Shown here: piece by piece, positions 16,745 to 26,730 of the stretch
How positions within the stretch are numbered: position 1 is the first letter of the stretch
Layout of the letters: the number at the start of each line of letters is the position of its first letter
NCBI RefSeq assembly: GCF_042666875.1
Contig: NZ_JBHTCX010000012.1
Span: 660,776-724,775 of the forward strand
Length of the DNA: 64,000 bases
Direction of reading: 5' to 3'
Source of the DNA: Brachybacterium sp042666875
GTDB lineage: Bacteria; Actinomycetota; Actinomycetes; Actinomycetales; Dermabacteraceae
Notes under the pieces: generated by a model
Database searches by the model: none
What the model was told of the DNA's origin: nothing
The model's input: the letters and a program-made list of their open reading frames with translations, nothing else
Made by a program: the position numbers and the translations under genes

Positions 16745-17691
16745 GGCTTCGCCGGATCCTGCTCCGATCCGCTGGGCTCGTCCTCGCCCTCGCCGCCCTG
16801 GGCGTCCTTGTTGCGCTCCTCGAGCTCGTCGTCCTTCTCCTGCTGCTCCCCGTCGCCCTCGGTGGGAGCCTCCTCCTCAGGGCCGTCCCCTTCGGGATCC
16901 TCCCGGCTCGGGTCGCCCGGGGGCGGCGGTTCGCCACCGCCGGGCTCCTCGCCCTCGCCCTCGCTGCCTCCTTCGGAGCCGCGCTCGTCGGGGTCGTTGC
17001 CGGCCTCCTCGTCGGCCTCGCGGCGCTTCTCCTCGACCCGTTCGCCGTTCTCCTCGGTGGTCTCGGACTCCTCGTTCCCGGAGCCGCCGCCCTGGCCGCC
17101 CTGGCCCTCGCCGTCGCCGCCACCGCCGCCACCACCGCAGGCGGCGAGCATCTCCTCGGCCTCGTACAGGCGATCGGCGCGGGCCTGGGGATCCTCGATC
17201 TGGTCTGCCTGGCGCTCGATGGCGATCGAGAGGTTGTTGATGATCTTGCACTGGGCGTGCATGGGCGCGTTGAGGTCGCTCGAGCTCTCCCATTCCTCCA
17301 GCGCGGTGCGCAGCTCCTCCTCGGCAGCGGCGTCCTCGCCCTGCTGCAGCAGCACGGTCCCCTTGGACAGGTGCGGCAGATACGGCTCGAACCAGTTCAG
17401 GAACTCGACCGGCGCCAGCCGCTCGATGGCCACCGGGTACTCCTCGTCCCCGTACGCGGAGAGATGGGTGGCCTGCGTGATCGGCATGGAGATGAACTTC
17501 GCGGCCAACAGCGCCAGCAGCAGGATCGGCAGCGCCAGGATCGCGAACACGATCATCCGCGTCCGCCGGAGACGGCGCACGTTCAGCCCGAAGTCCTTCG
17601 GCCTGCCGCTGGTGTCCTGCGCCAGCGCAGGCGGCGGGCCCGCGGGCGCGGACTGCTCCGTGCGCGGCCTCTCCGCGATCGGTGTGCTCAT
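16738..17691 (-). CDS. Single-pass membrane protein with TPR-like region and acidic low-complexity tail
   Basis: 317 residues. A cytoplasmic N-terminus of about 45 residues is followed by one membrane span (MIVFAILALPILLLALLAAK). Next comes a helical region that counts like a TPR (about 75-175, GTVLLQQGEDAAAEEELRTA). From ACGGGGGGGDG onward the last ~130 residues are almost only Gly, Glu, Asp, Pro, Ser and Arg. Position after two VWA proteins and the TPR-like part recall BatC of Bat operons, but similarity is weak. It is coupled at both ends: a 4-base overlap with the VWA gene before it and 7 bases with the cysteine desulfurase after it. Confidence 0.65.
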   Translation of the reverse strand: MSTPIAERPRTEQSAPAGPPPALAQDTSGRPKDFGLNVRRLRRTRMIVFAILALPILLLALLAAKFISMPITQATHLSAYGDEEYPVAIERLAPVEFLNWFEPYLPHLSKGTVLLQQGEDAAAEEELRTALEEWESSSDLNAPMHAQCKIINNLSIAIERQADQIEDPQARADRLYEAEEMLAACGGGGGGGDGEGQGGQGGGSGNEESETTEENGERVEEKRREADEEAGNDPDERGSEGGSEGEGEEPGGGEPPPPGDPSREDPEGDGPEEEAPTEGDGEQQEKDDELEERNKDAQGGEGEDEPSGSEQDPAKPW

Positions 17692-18683
17692 CTCTGCGCT
17701 CCTGAGATGTCGTGACGATCCAGCTTGCGCGGAAGTCTGTAGGTCATCTCCCCCAGCTCCCAGATCAGCAGGGCTGCGAGCGGGATCGAGGCGATCCAGT
17801 ACCAGTCATCGAAGCTCGCCACGTCGCGGGAGGACTCCATGGGGATCGGCCGCAGCGTGACATCGTCCATTGTGCCCTCGATCGGCGCCTCCGGATCATC
17901 CCGGTGCAGATACGGCACCCCCATCTCGCCGGCGATGGTCTGGAGCTGCTCCTCGTCGATCTTCGAGATCCCCCTCTGACCGCTGTCATCGGTGATGTAC
18001 TCGCCGTCCTCGGGGCCGCCCTCGGCCTTCATCGGGCCACCCTCGGCAGTGCCGTACCCGAGCACTCCCCCGCCGTCGACGAACTGGGCGAGCGGACTGA
18101 ACGACTCCGACTCCCGCTCGTCGGTGTTCTCCCCGTCGGAGAGGAAGTACACCAGGATCTGCGACTCCGGGTCCTCGCGCGCGGTCTCGGACAGCTCGAC
18201 CTGCAGCTGCTCGAGAGGACGGTCCACATTGGAGCCCTTGGAGTACGCGGTGGGCTCCGTCGTCAGCGTGTCCACCCAGGCCCGAGCCGCACCGGCGTCG
18301 GTGGTCAGCGGCAGCTGCTGGGTGGCCGTCGAGTCGAAGGACATGATCGAGTACCGCGATCCCTCGGTCATGCCCATGATGCGGTTCATGTCGGCCTTGA
18401 CGCCCTCGAGGCGCGGCTGGTCCCCGTTGTAGTCCTCGGCGTTCATGGAGCCGGTGCGGTCGACGACGAAGAACACGTTGGCGTTCATCCGCTCGGTCTG
18501 CTCGCTCTCCAGCGGGGTCACCGGTCGCAGCGCCACCACCAGCAGCAGCAGGACCATCAGCAGCCGGCGCATCCACGCCACGCGCTGCCGCGGGCGCCGG
18601 ATCAGCAGCACGACGCAGAAGATCGTCATCGCGCCGAACAGCGGGATGCTCGCCCACAGCGGGATCAGGTGCTCCAGGCGCAT
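17688..18683 (-). CDS. VWA-domain membrane protein (BatA/BatB type)
   Basis: 331 residues. Two N-terminal membrane spans (LIPLWASIPLFGAMTIFCVV and LLMVLLLLVVALRPV) precede a von Willebrand A domain and a C-terminal span (WYWIASIPLAALLIW). The metal site is DRTGS instead of the common DxSxS, with Thr replacing the first Ser; FLSDGENTD supplies a later metal-site Asp. The start ATG 18683 overlaps the previous stop by one base. Sequence further upstream in this frame lies inside the neighbouring gene and is not coding. Bat-type proteins work with MoxR AAA+ chaperones on envelope proteins; the client here is unknown. Confidence 0.85.
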   Translation of the reverse strand: MRLEHLIPLWASIPLFGAMTIFCVVLLIRRPRQRVAWMRRLLMVLLLLVVALRPVTPLESEQTERMNANVFFVVDRTGSMNAEDYNGDQPRLEGVKADMNRIMGMTEGSRYSIMSFDSTATQQLPLTTDAGAARAWVDTLTTEPTAYSKGSNVDRPLEQLQVELSETAREDPESQILVYFLSDGENTDERESESFSPLAQFVDGGGVLGYGTAEGGPMKAEGGPEDGEYITDDSGQRGISKIDEEQLQTIAGEMGVPYLHRDDPEAPIEGTMDDVTLRPIPMESSRDVASFDDWYWIASIPLAALLIWELGEMTYRLPRKLDRHDISGAQR

Positions 18684-19705
18684 CAGCGAGCCCTCCAGCC
18701 CAGCACCAGGATGCCGATCAGGGAGAGGAAGGTCAGCACGAACCCGAGGCCCGGGTGGTCCGTGCGCACGACTGTCGGCGAGGCCCCCATCGTCTCGGCC
18801 TGCGTCTTCTGGATCTCGTTGATGATCGAGGGGATCGCCTCCGGATCGGAGGATTCGTACAGCTCCCCGTCCTGATCCTCGGTGGCCGTCTTGAGCTCCT
18901 CGAAGCATTCGGGGCCGCACTCGTACGCCCCGGGGTAGAACGTGTAGAGGTCGATATCGCGCCCGGCGACGGCCTCGGTGGCCTCCTGGAGAGTGTAGAT
19001 CGGCTCGCCGTTGACCTCGTTGTCGGTCGCGAAGATGATCGAGCGCGAGCGATCCTCCTCGGCCTGGTCGAACTCCATGCCGCAGGAGGCGAGGCCGTCC
19101 GGCACGATCGACGCCTGATCGGCGATGCCGCGGGTGCCCTCGACGAACTCCACGTACTGGCGGACCTTCTCATCGGAGTAGTCACGGGTACCCAGGCGAT
19201 AGCCGAACTCGTCGAAGTCGATCGCCTCGGCGCCCTCCTCGAGCTCGCGCTTGATCAGGTCGTAGTCGTTGGTCAGCGGGAAGACGGTGCGGCTGGTCGA
19301 GTTGAAGATCGTCAGCGCCACCCGCTCGCCCTGGAAGTTGTCCACCATCTCGGCGAAGGTCTGCAGGATCTCGGTGTCGTACTCGTACATCGAGCCGGAG
19401 ACGTCGAGGCACAGCACGATGTCGCGCGAGGAGAACTCGGGCGTCTCGATGCGCTCGGTGGCGATCCGCCCCGACAGCAGCGAGGCGGCGAGCACGCCGA
19501 TCACGGCGATGCTCACCTGCAGCACCCGCACCGCGCGGGCCATGCGCTGGGCGCGCACGAAGCTGGGGATGCGGTCCATGTACCGCGAGTTGGCGACCAG
19601 GACGGGAGACTTGCGCATCGCGCGTCGGTTCCAGAACGTGATCGCCCAGACCGCCAGCGCGGCCAGCAGCAGCAGGGCGGTGACCCACCAGAAGATCATG
19701 ACCAT
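18683..19705 (-). CDS. VWA-domain membrane protein (BatA/BatB type)
   Basis: 340 residues from ATG 19705; an ATG two codons later (19699) would give the ATGA overlap typical of this operon and is equally likely. Two N-terminal spans are followed by a VWA domain with a full metal site, LDVSGSM, and a C-terminal span (FVLTFLSLIGILVLGW) with a short basic end. The insert YPGAYECGPECFEELKTA carries two cysteines that could pair outside the cell. It belongs to the moxR-DUF58-VWA operon and probably partners the second VWA protein encoded downstream. Confidence 0.87.
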   Translation of the reverse strand: MVMIFWWVTALLLLAALAVWAITFWNRRAMRKSPVLVANSRYMDRIPSFVRAQRMARAVRVLQVSIAVIGVLAASLLSGRIATERIETPEFSSRDIVLCLDVSGSMYEYDTEILQTFAEMVDNFQGERVALTIFNSTSRTVFPLTNDYDLIKRELEEGAEAIDFDEFGYRLGTRDYSDEKVRQYVEFVEGTRGIADQASIVPDGLASCGMEFDQAEEDRSRSIIFATDNEVNGEPIYTLQEATEAVAGRDIDLYTFYPGAYECGPECFEELKTATEDQDGELYESSDPEAIPSIINEIQKTQAETMGASPTVVRTDHPGLGFVLTFLSLIGILVLGWRAR

Positions 19706-20205
19706 TGCCGGATCACCTCCCTCGCGCGGCGCACGGACTCACGCAGGTCGGCGTCCGAGGCCATCGCGAAATCGGGTTCGTACAGGTCCGCGATCAGGGT
19801 TCCCACCTCGCGGGTGCGCGGGTCCGCTCTCAGCGTGGTGATGTCCTGGCTGGTCACGTCGTGGCCCGTGGTGCGGCGCACGAAGCGTCGCATCACCCCG
19901 GTCAGCTCATGATGGCCTTCGCGAGCGCCCACGTCGCCGGCGTCGTGCCGATCCGCGATGTCGTTGACGGCGCGCAGGAACTCGGCCTTGAGGTTCTCCA
20001 CGTCGCTGGGGCGCCGACGGAAGGCGATGCGCTTCTCGATGGCACGGGTGATCTTCAGGGTGCCCAGGACCAGCGCCGTGATCACCAGCAGGCACAGCAC
20101 GGCCAGGATGATCCAGGCGACGGAGTACTGGGGCGGGTCGATGATCTCCGGCGGGGCGGGCTCGGCCAGCATCGGCGAGGCCAGCAGCAGGTCAGGCACG
20201 GGCAT
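19696..20205 (-). CDS. Small membrane protein of the moxR operon (DUF4381-like position)
   Basis: 169 residues. A short N-terminal part is followed by one membrane span (VAWIILAVLCLLVITALVLG) and a cytoplasmic helical domain of about 110 residues (LKAEFLRAVNDIADRHDAGD, MRRFVRRTTG). Its place between DUF58 and the VWA genes is that of the small DUF4381-type membrane proteins in other moxR operons, but I recognise no specific motif. It overlaps the DUF58 stop by 14 bases and the VWA start by up to 10 bases, so all are translated together. Confidence 0.65.
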   Translation of the reverse strand: MPVPDLLLASPMLAEPAPPEIIDPPQYSVAWIILAVLCLLVITALVLGTLKITRAIEKRIAFRRRPSDVENLKAEFLRAVNDIADRHDAGDVGAREGHHELTGVMRRFVRRTTGHDVTSQDITTLRADPRTREVGTLIADLYEPDFAMASDADLRESVRRAREVIRQWS

Positions 20206-21088
20206 GGCGGTACTCCCTCGCCCGGAGCATGGCGATCATGTCCTCGACCACGGTGGTCTCGCCCTGGGTGAGGATGTGGCTGACGTGCAGCCGGTCCAGC
20301 ATCTCCGTGATCCCGTCCCGCCGCGCCCGCCGGTACGCCTCGACGTCCCGCGCGACCCGCTTGGAGGTCCGCACCAGGGACGCCACCTCACGGGGATTGT
20401 CGACGTCGACCACGTCGTGGTCCAGGTCGGTGCGCTGCAACGGGTCGGCGTCGGCGACGCGGATGACCATCACGTCGTGCCGCGTGGTCAGGCGCCGCAG
20501 CAAGGTGAAGTCCTCCACCGAGGGTCGGGCCTCGTCGGTGATGATCGTCATCAGCGTCGAATGCTTGGTGACGCGGAAGGCCCGCTCCAGCAGCCAGGCG
20601 CTGTCCGGGGCCGACGAGGCGGTGGTGGTGCCCTGCTGGATGCTGCGCAGCAGCAGCTCGAGGTGGCCGTCGCTGGACCGGGAGGGCAGCTGGATCGGGC
20701 GGCGCTCGTCGCCCGCGACCAGTCCCGTCAGGTCCCCGTTCTTCTGCGCGAGGAAGCAGATCATTCCCGCGGCGAGGACCATCGCCTCCCGCTTGGAGGT
20801 GCCGTCGGCCGCGGTGGCGGCCATCGCGGAAGAGGTGTCGGCCACGATCGAGAGGTGGCGGACCCGCTCCTCGTTGAACTGCCGGATCAGGGGCTCACCG
20901 GAGCGGGCGGTGGCCTTCCAGTCGATGTCGGAGATCTTGTCCCCGGGCTGGTAGTACTTCAGGTCGTCGAAGTCCTCGCCGCTGCCCTTGAACAGGGAGC
21001 GTCCGCGGCCCTGGATGAGCCCGCGCGCCCGGTTCGAGGTGTGCAGGTCGACCCGGGCCTTGACCCGGGTCAGCAACGAGGTGGCCAT
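20192..21088 (-). CDS. DUF58 domain protein of the moxR operon
   Basis: 298 residues from ATG 21088. The DUF58 signature is clear: DLKYYQPGDKISDIDWKATA then RSGEPLIRQFNEER, leading into a VWA-like fold (LSIVADTSSAMA). DUF58 proteins accompany MoxR ATPases and VWA proteins and are thought to help assemble or activate envelope or enzyme complexes. The gene is soluble, with no membrane span seen. It lies 55 bases after the moxR stop, with GGACGGAG as a possible ribosome site. Upstream in-frame codons overlap moxR and were rejected. Confidence 0.87.
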   Translation of the reverse strand: MATSLLTRVKARVDLHTSNRARGLIQGRGRSLFKGSGEDFDDLKYYQPGDKISDIDWKATARSGEPLIRQFNEERVRHLSIVADTSSAMAATAADGTSKREAMVLAAGMICFLAQKNGDLTGLVAGDERRPIQLPSRSSDGHLELLLRSIQQGTTTASSAPDSAWLLERAFRVTKHSTLMTIITDEARPSVEDFTLLRRLTTRHDVMVIRVADADPLQRTDLDHDVVDVDNPREVASLVRTSKRVARDVEAYRRARRDGITEMLDRLHVSHILTQGETTVVEDMIAMLRAREYRHARA

Positions 21089-21143
21089 CGAGTTCTCGCG
21101 CGCTCCGTCCGTGTCGTGGGAAGGGGTCGGGGAAGGGTCGGCT

Positions 21144-22265
21144 TCAGGGCATCGGCACGGCGTGGAACACCGCGTCGATGATCTGCTCGGGCTTGACCCC
21201 GCTGGCCAGGGCGTCGAACGTGAGCACGAGCCGGTGGCGCAGAACCCCGTAGCGCATGGCCCGCACATCGTCGGGGGTGACGTAGTCGCGCCCCTGCAGC
21301 AGCGCGTGCGCCTGCCCCACGCGCATCAGCGCGAGGGAGCCGCGGGGGCTGGCGCCGACGCGCACGGACTGCGTCAGGTTCGGCACCGGGCGCGGACCGG
21401 AGCCGCGGGTGGTGAAGACCAGGTCGATGATGTACCGCTTCACGGCCGGATCGACATAGACGGCGTCGACCATCGACTGCAGGAACTGCACGTCCTCCAG
21501 CGAGACGTTGCCCAGGGCCTCCCGGGGCCCGGTCAGGCTGCCCGAGGTCGAGCGGTCGAGGATCTCGTGCTCCTCGCCCGGCCGCGGGTAGGTCAGGATC
21601 TCCTTCATGAGGAAGCGATCCATCTGCGCCTCGGGCAGGACGTAGGTGCCCTCCTCCTCGATCGGGTTCTGGGTGGCCAGCACCATGAACGGTTCGGGCA
21701 GGTGGTACACCTCGCCGCCGATGGAGGTCTGGCGCTCCTGCATCGCCTCGAGCATGGCCGACTGCGTCTTGGCGCTGGAGCGGTTGATCTCGTCCAGCAG
21801 CACGACGTTGGCGTGGACCGGACCCAGCTGGGTGGTGAAGGTGCCGGAGCCGTAGTTGAAGATCTGCGTGCCGATGATGTCGTTCGGCATCAGGTCCGGG
21901 GTGCACTGGATGCGCGCGAACGACCCGGTGATCGATGAGGCCAGTGCACTGGCGGCGGTCGTCTTGGCCAGGCCGGGCACGGACTCGAGCAGCACGTGGC
22001 CGCCGGCGGCCAGGGCGGTCAGCAGGGTCAGCCGCAGGTTCTCCTGGCCGACCACGCGGGACTGGAAGACCTTCGCGATGGTGGAGACGATCGAGGAGCT
22101 GCGCTCGAGATCGGCGGGCGGGATCGCCGACGAGGAGGGGGCGAAGTCACCGGGCCGTCGCTGCGGCCCGCCCTGAGCGGACCCGCCCTGACCGGGCCGG
22201 CCGGGGCCCGGGGCTGCGCCGGGAGGTCCAGCTGGTGCTGCCTGCTGGCTCGGTGGATTGCTCAT
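21144..22265 (-). CDS. MoxR-family AAA+ ATPase
   Basis: 373 residues. A Pro/Gly/Gln-rich N-terminal tail (~45 residues) precedes the AAA+ core. Walker A is ESVPGLAKT, Walker B is VVLLDEINR, sensor 1 is ATQNPIE, and the C-terminal lid carries SPRGSLALMRV. MoxR ATPases act as chaperones for VWA-containing partners, which fits the five co-transcribed genes downstream. It is the first gene of the operon; 132 bases separate it from glgX on the other strand, so a divergent promoter should lie at about 22266-22390, but I could not pick out convincing elements. Confidence 0.92.
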   Translation of the reverse strand: MSNPPSQQAAPAGPPGAAPGPGRPGQGGSAQGGPQRRPGDFAPSSSAIPPADLERSSSIVSTIAKVFQSRVVGQENLRLTLLTALAAGGHVLLESVPGLAKTTAASALASSITGSFARIQCTPDLMPNDIIGTQIFNYGSGTFTTQLGPVHANVVLLDEINRSSAKTQSAMLEAMQERQTSIGGEVYHLPEPFMVLATQNPIEEEGTYVLPEAQMDRFLMKEILTYPRPGEEHEILDRSTSGSLTGPREALGNVSLEDVQFLQSMVDAVYVDPAVKRYIIDLVFTTRGSGPRPVPNLTQSVRVGASPRGSLALMRVGQAHALLQGRDYVTPDDVRAMRYGVLRHRLVLTFDALASGVKPEQIIDAVFHAVPMP

Positions 22266-22397
22266 GCGCTGCGGCTCCCCCGTCGTGCGTACCTGTTGTG
22301 CCTGCTGGTCCGCGTCGATCCTAACGGCAGTGGGCTCCGGCGGTGTCGCCGCGTCCGCGGGCAGCGGTGGGAGAAGGTGCAGTGGCAGAATGCGCAG

Positions 22398-24620
<2,223 letters not shown>

Positions 24621-24671
24621 GGACCGTCACCGCGTCCGACGCAGACACCGAGGTGTCAGGCAGGAGAGGCC

Positions 24672-26729
24672 ATGTCCGAGACCACCGAGTCCATCCCTCG
24701 TCACCGGCGCCCGGCGGGCCTCGACGCGGGCATCGGCCGGATCCCGATCATGGACGTCCGCCCCGTCGTCGACGGTGGGCGGTTCCCGGCCTCCTGCGCC
24801 GAGGGCGAGACGGTGACGATCTCCGCGAACGCCTTCCGCGAGGGCCACGACGCGATGGGGGTCCAGGCCGTGCTGACCGACCCCGACGGGGCGGAGCAGC
24901 GCCTGCGGATGGAGTCGGTCAACCCCGGCCTCGACCTGTGGGAGACGACCGTGCGCACGGATCGCACGGGGCACTGGTCCTTCCGCATCGAAGCGTTCTC
25001 GGCGCCGTACGACACCTGGGCGCACACCGCGGAGGTCAAGATCCCCGCGGGCATCGATCCCGACCTGGTCTGCGCCGAGGGCGCCCTGGTCCTGTCCCGG
25101 GTGCTCGCCGAGGTCGAGGCGGGCGAGCGTCCCGCCGGTGACGGACCGGTGGTCCGCGCGGCGCTGGAGAGCCTGCGCTCCCCGGGCCTGCCCGCATCGG
25201 CCCGCGTGGCCCCCGCCCTGGCGGCGGATCTGCGCGGGCTGCTCGCCGAGCGGCCCCTGCGCGAGGGAGTGACCGTCTCCGGCCCGTACCGTCTGGTCGT
25301 CCACCGCCGGCGCGCGCTGTACGGCTCCTGGTACGAGCTCTTCCCCCGCTCCGAGGGGGCCCGCTTCGAGCCCGAGCGCGGATGGGTCTCAGGCACCCTG
25401 GCCACGGCCGCGAAGTCGCTGGAGCGAATCGCGGACATGGGCTTCGACGTCGCCTACCTGACCCCGATCCACCCCATCGGCACCACGTTCCGCAAGGGCC
25501 GCAACAACACCCTGGATCCGCGGCCCGGCGATCCCGGCTCCCCGTACGCGATCGGGTCGGCCGACGGGGGCCACGACGCGATCCACCCCGATCTGGGCAC
25601 CGAAGAGGACTTCGAGGCCTTCGTCGGCCGCGCGCAGGAGTTGGGGCTCGAGGTCGCCATGGACCTCGCCCTGCAGTGCTCCCCCGACCATCCGTGGGTG
25701 AGCGAGCACCCGGAGTGGTTCACGGTCCGGGCCGACGGCACCATCGCCTACGCGGAGAACCCGCCGAAGAAGTACCAGGACATCTACCCGCTCAGCTTCG
25801 ACACCGACTACGAGGGTCTGTACGCGGCGATCCGGGACGTGCTGGAGCTGTGGGTCTCCCGCGGCGTGACGCTGTTCCGGGTCGACAATCCCCACACCAA
25901 GCCGGTGCGGTTCTGGGAGGAGCTGCTGGCGGAGTTCGACGAGAAGCACCCCGAGGTCATCTTCCTCGCCGAGGCCTTCACCCGGCCCACGATGATGCAC
26001 ACCCTGGGCAAGGTCGGCTATCACCAGAGCTACACCTACTTCACGTGGCGGCACACGGCCGAGGAGCTGCGCGAATACCTCGAGGAGCTGGTCGCGGCGG
26101 CGCCGTACATGCGTCCCAGCTTCTGGCCCACCACGCATGACATCCTCACCCCGTTCATGTCCTCCGGCGGGCGCAACGCCTTCGTGCGGCGCGCGATCCT
26201 CGCGGCGACCCTGGTGCCGACGTGGGGCATCTACAGCGGCTACGAGCTGGTCGAGGACGTGCCGCGCCCGGGCGCGCAGGAGCAGATCGACAACGAGAAG
26301 TACGAGTACAAGCCGCGCGATTACGCCGGTGCCCTCGCCGCGGGCACGAGCCTGCAGCCGCTGCTGAGGGATCTCAACCGCATCCGTCGCGAGCATCCCG
26401 CCCTGCAGTCGCTGACCGCGATCCGCTTCCACGAGGCCGACGATGCCCAGGTGCTGGTCTTCTCCAAGCATCTCGACGCCCACGCCAGCGGCACCGGCGC
26501 ACCGGACACGATCCTCGTCGTCTCCCTCACCGAGCACGACCGCGATGCCTGGACCACCCTGCACCTGGATCCCGCCGAGCTCGGCCTCGAGGATCCCGAC
26601 CGCCCGTTCGAGGTCGAGGACCTGATGACCTCGGAGCGCTTCACCTGGACCCGGGATCCCTACGTCATCCTCAGCGCGAGCGACCGGCCCGCGCACATCC
26701 TGCGGATCATCCACCCCGAGGAGGCCTGA
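24672..26729 (+). CDS. glgE: Maltose-1-phosphate maltosyltransferase GlgE
   Basis: 685 residues, normal length. GlgE transfers maltosyl units from alpha-maltose-1-phosphate to the non-reducing end of alpha-1,4-glucan, a step special to actinobacteria and some others. It has an N-terminal sandwich and helical domain (~1-210), then a GH13_3 barrel with nucleophile D405 in FRVDNPHTKP and acid/base E434 in FLAEAFTRP, plus NEKYEYKPRDY near the active site. AGGAGAGG precedes ATG 24672 at good distance. It sits directly before glgB with one base between, so elongation and branching are co-expressed. The genes that make maltose-1-phosphate (treS and pep2/mak, or glgM) are not in the window. Confidence 0.96.
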   Translation: MSETTESIPRHRRPAGLDAGIGRIPIMDVRPVVDGGRFPASCAEGETVTISANAFREGHDAMGVQAVLTDPDGAEQRLRMESVNPGLDLWETTVRTDRTGHWSFRIEAFSAPYDTWAHTAEVKIPAGIDPDLVCAEGALVLSRVLAEVEAGERPAGDGPVVRAALESLRSPGLPASARVAPALAADLRGLLAERPLREGVTVSGPYRLVVHRRRALYGSWYELFPRSEGARFEPERGWVSGTLATAAKSLERIADMGFDVAYLTPIHPIGTTFRKGRNNTLDPRPGDPGSPYAIGSADGGHDAIHPDLGTEEDFEAFVGRAQELGLEVAMDLALQCSPDHPWVSEHPEWFTVRADGTIAYAENPPKKYQDIYPLSFDTDYEGLYAAIRDVLELWVSRGVTLFRVDNPHTKPVRFWEELLAEFDEKHPEVIFLAEAFTRPTMMHTLGKVGYHQSYTYFTWRHTAEELREYLEELVAAAPYMRPSFWPTTHDILTPFMSSGGRNAFVRRAILAATLVPTWGIYSGYELVEDVPRPGAQEQIDNEKYEYKPRDYAGALAAGTSLQPLLRDLNRIRREHPALQSLTAIRFHEADDAQVLVFSKHLDAHASGTGAPDTILVVSLTEHDRDAWTTLHLDPAELGLEDPDRPFEVEDLMTSERFTWTRDPYVILSASDRPAHILRIIHPEEA

Positions 26730-26730
26730 C

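Noticed and set aside
16717..17715. Plus-strand hydrophobic frame that looks like a membrane protein
   Set aside because: It is the complement of the Glu/Gly-rich tail gene; its overlaps with neighbours support the minus strand.
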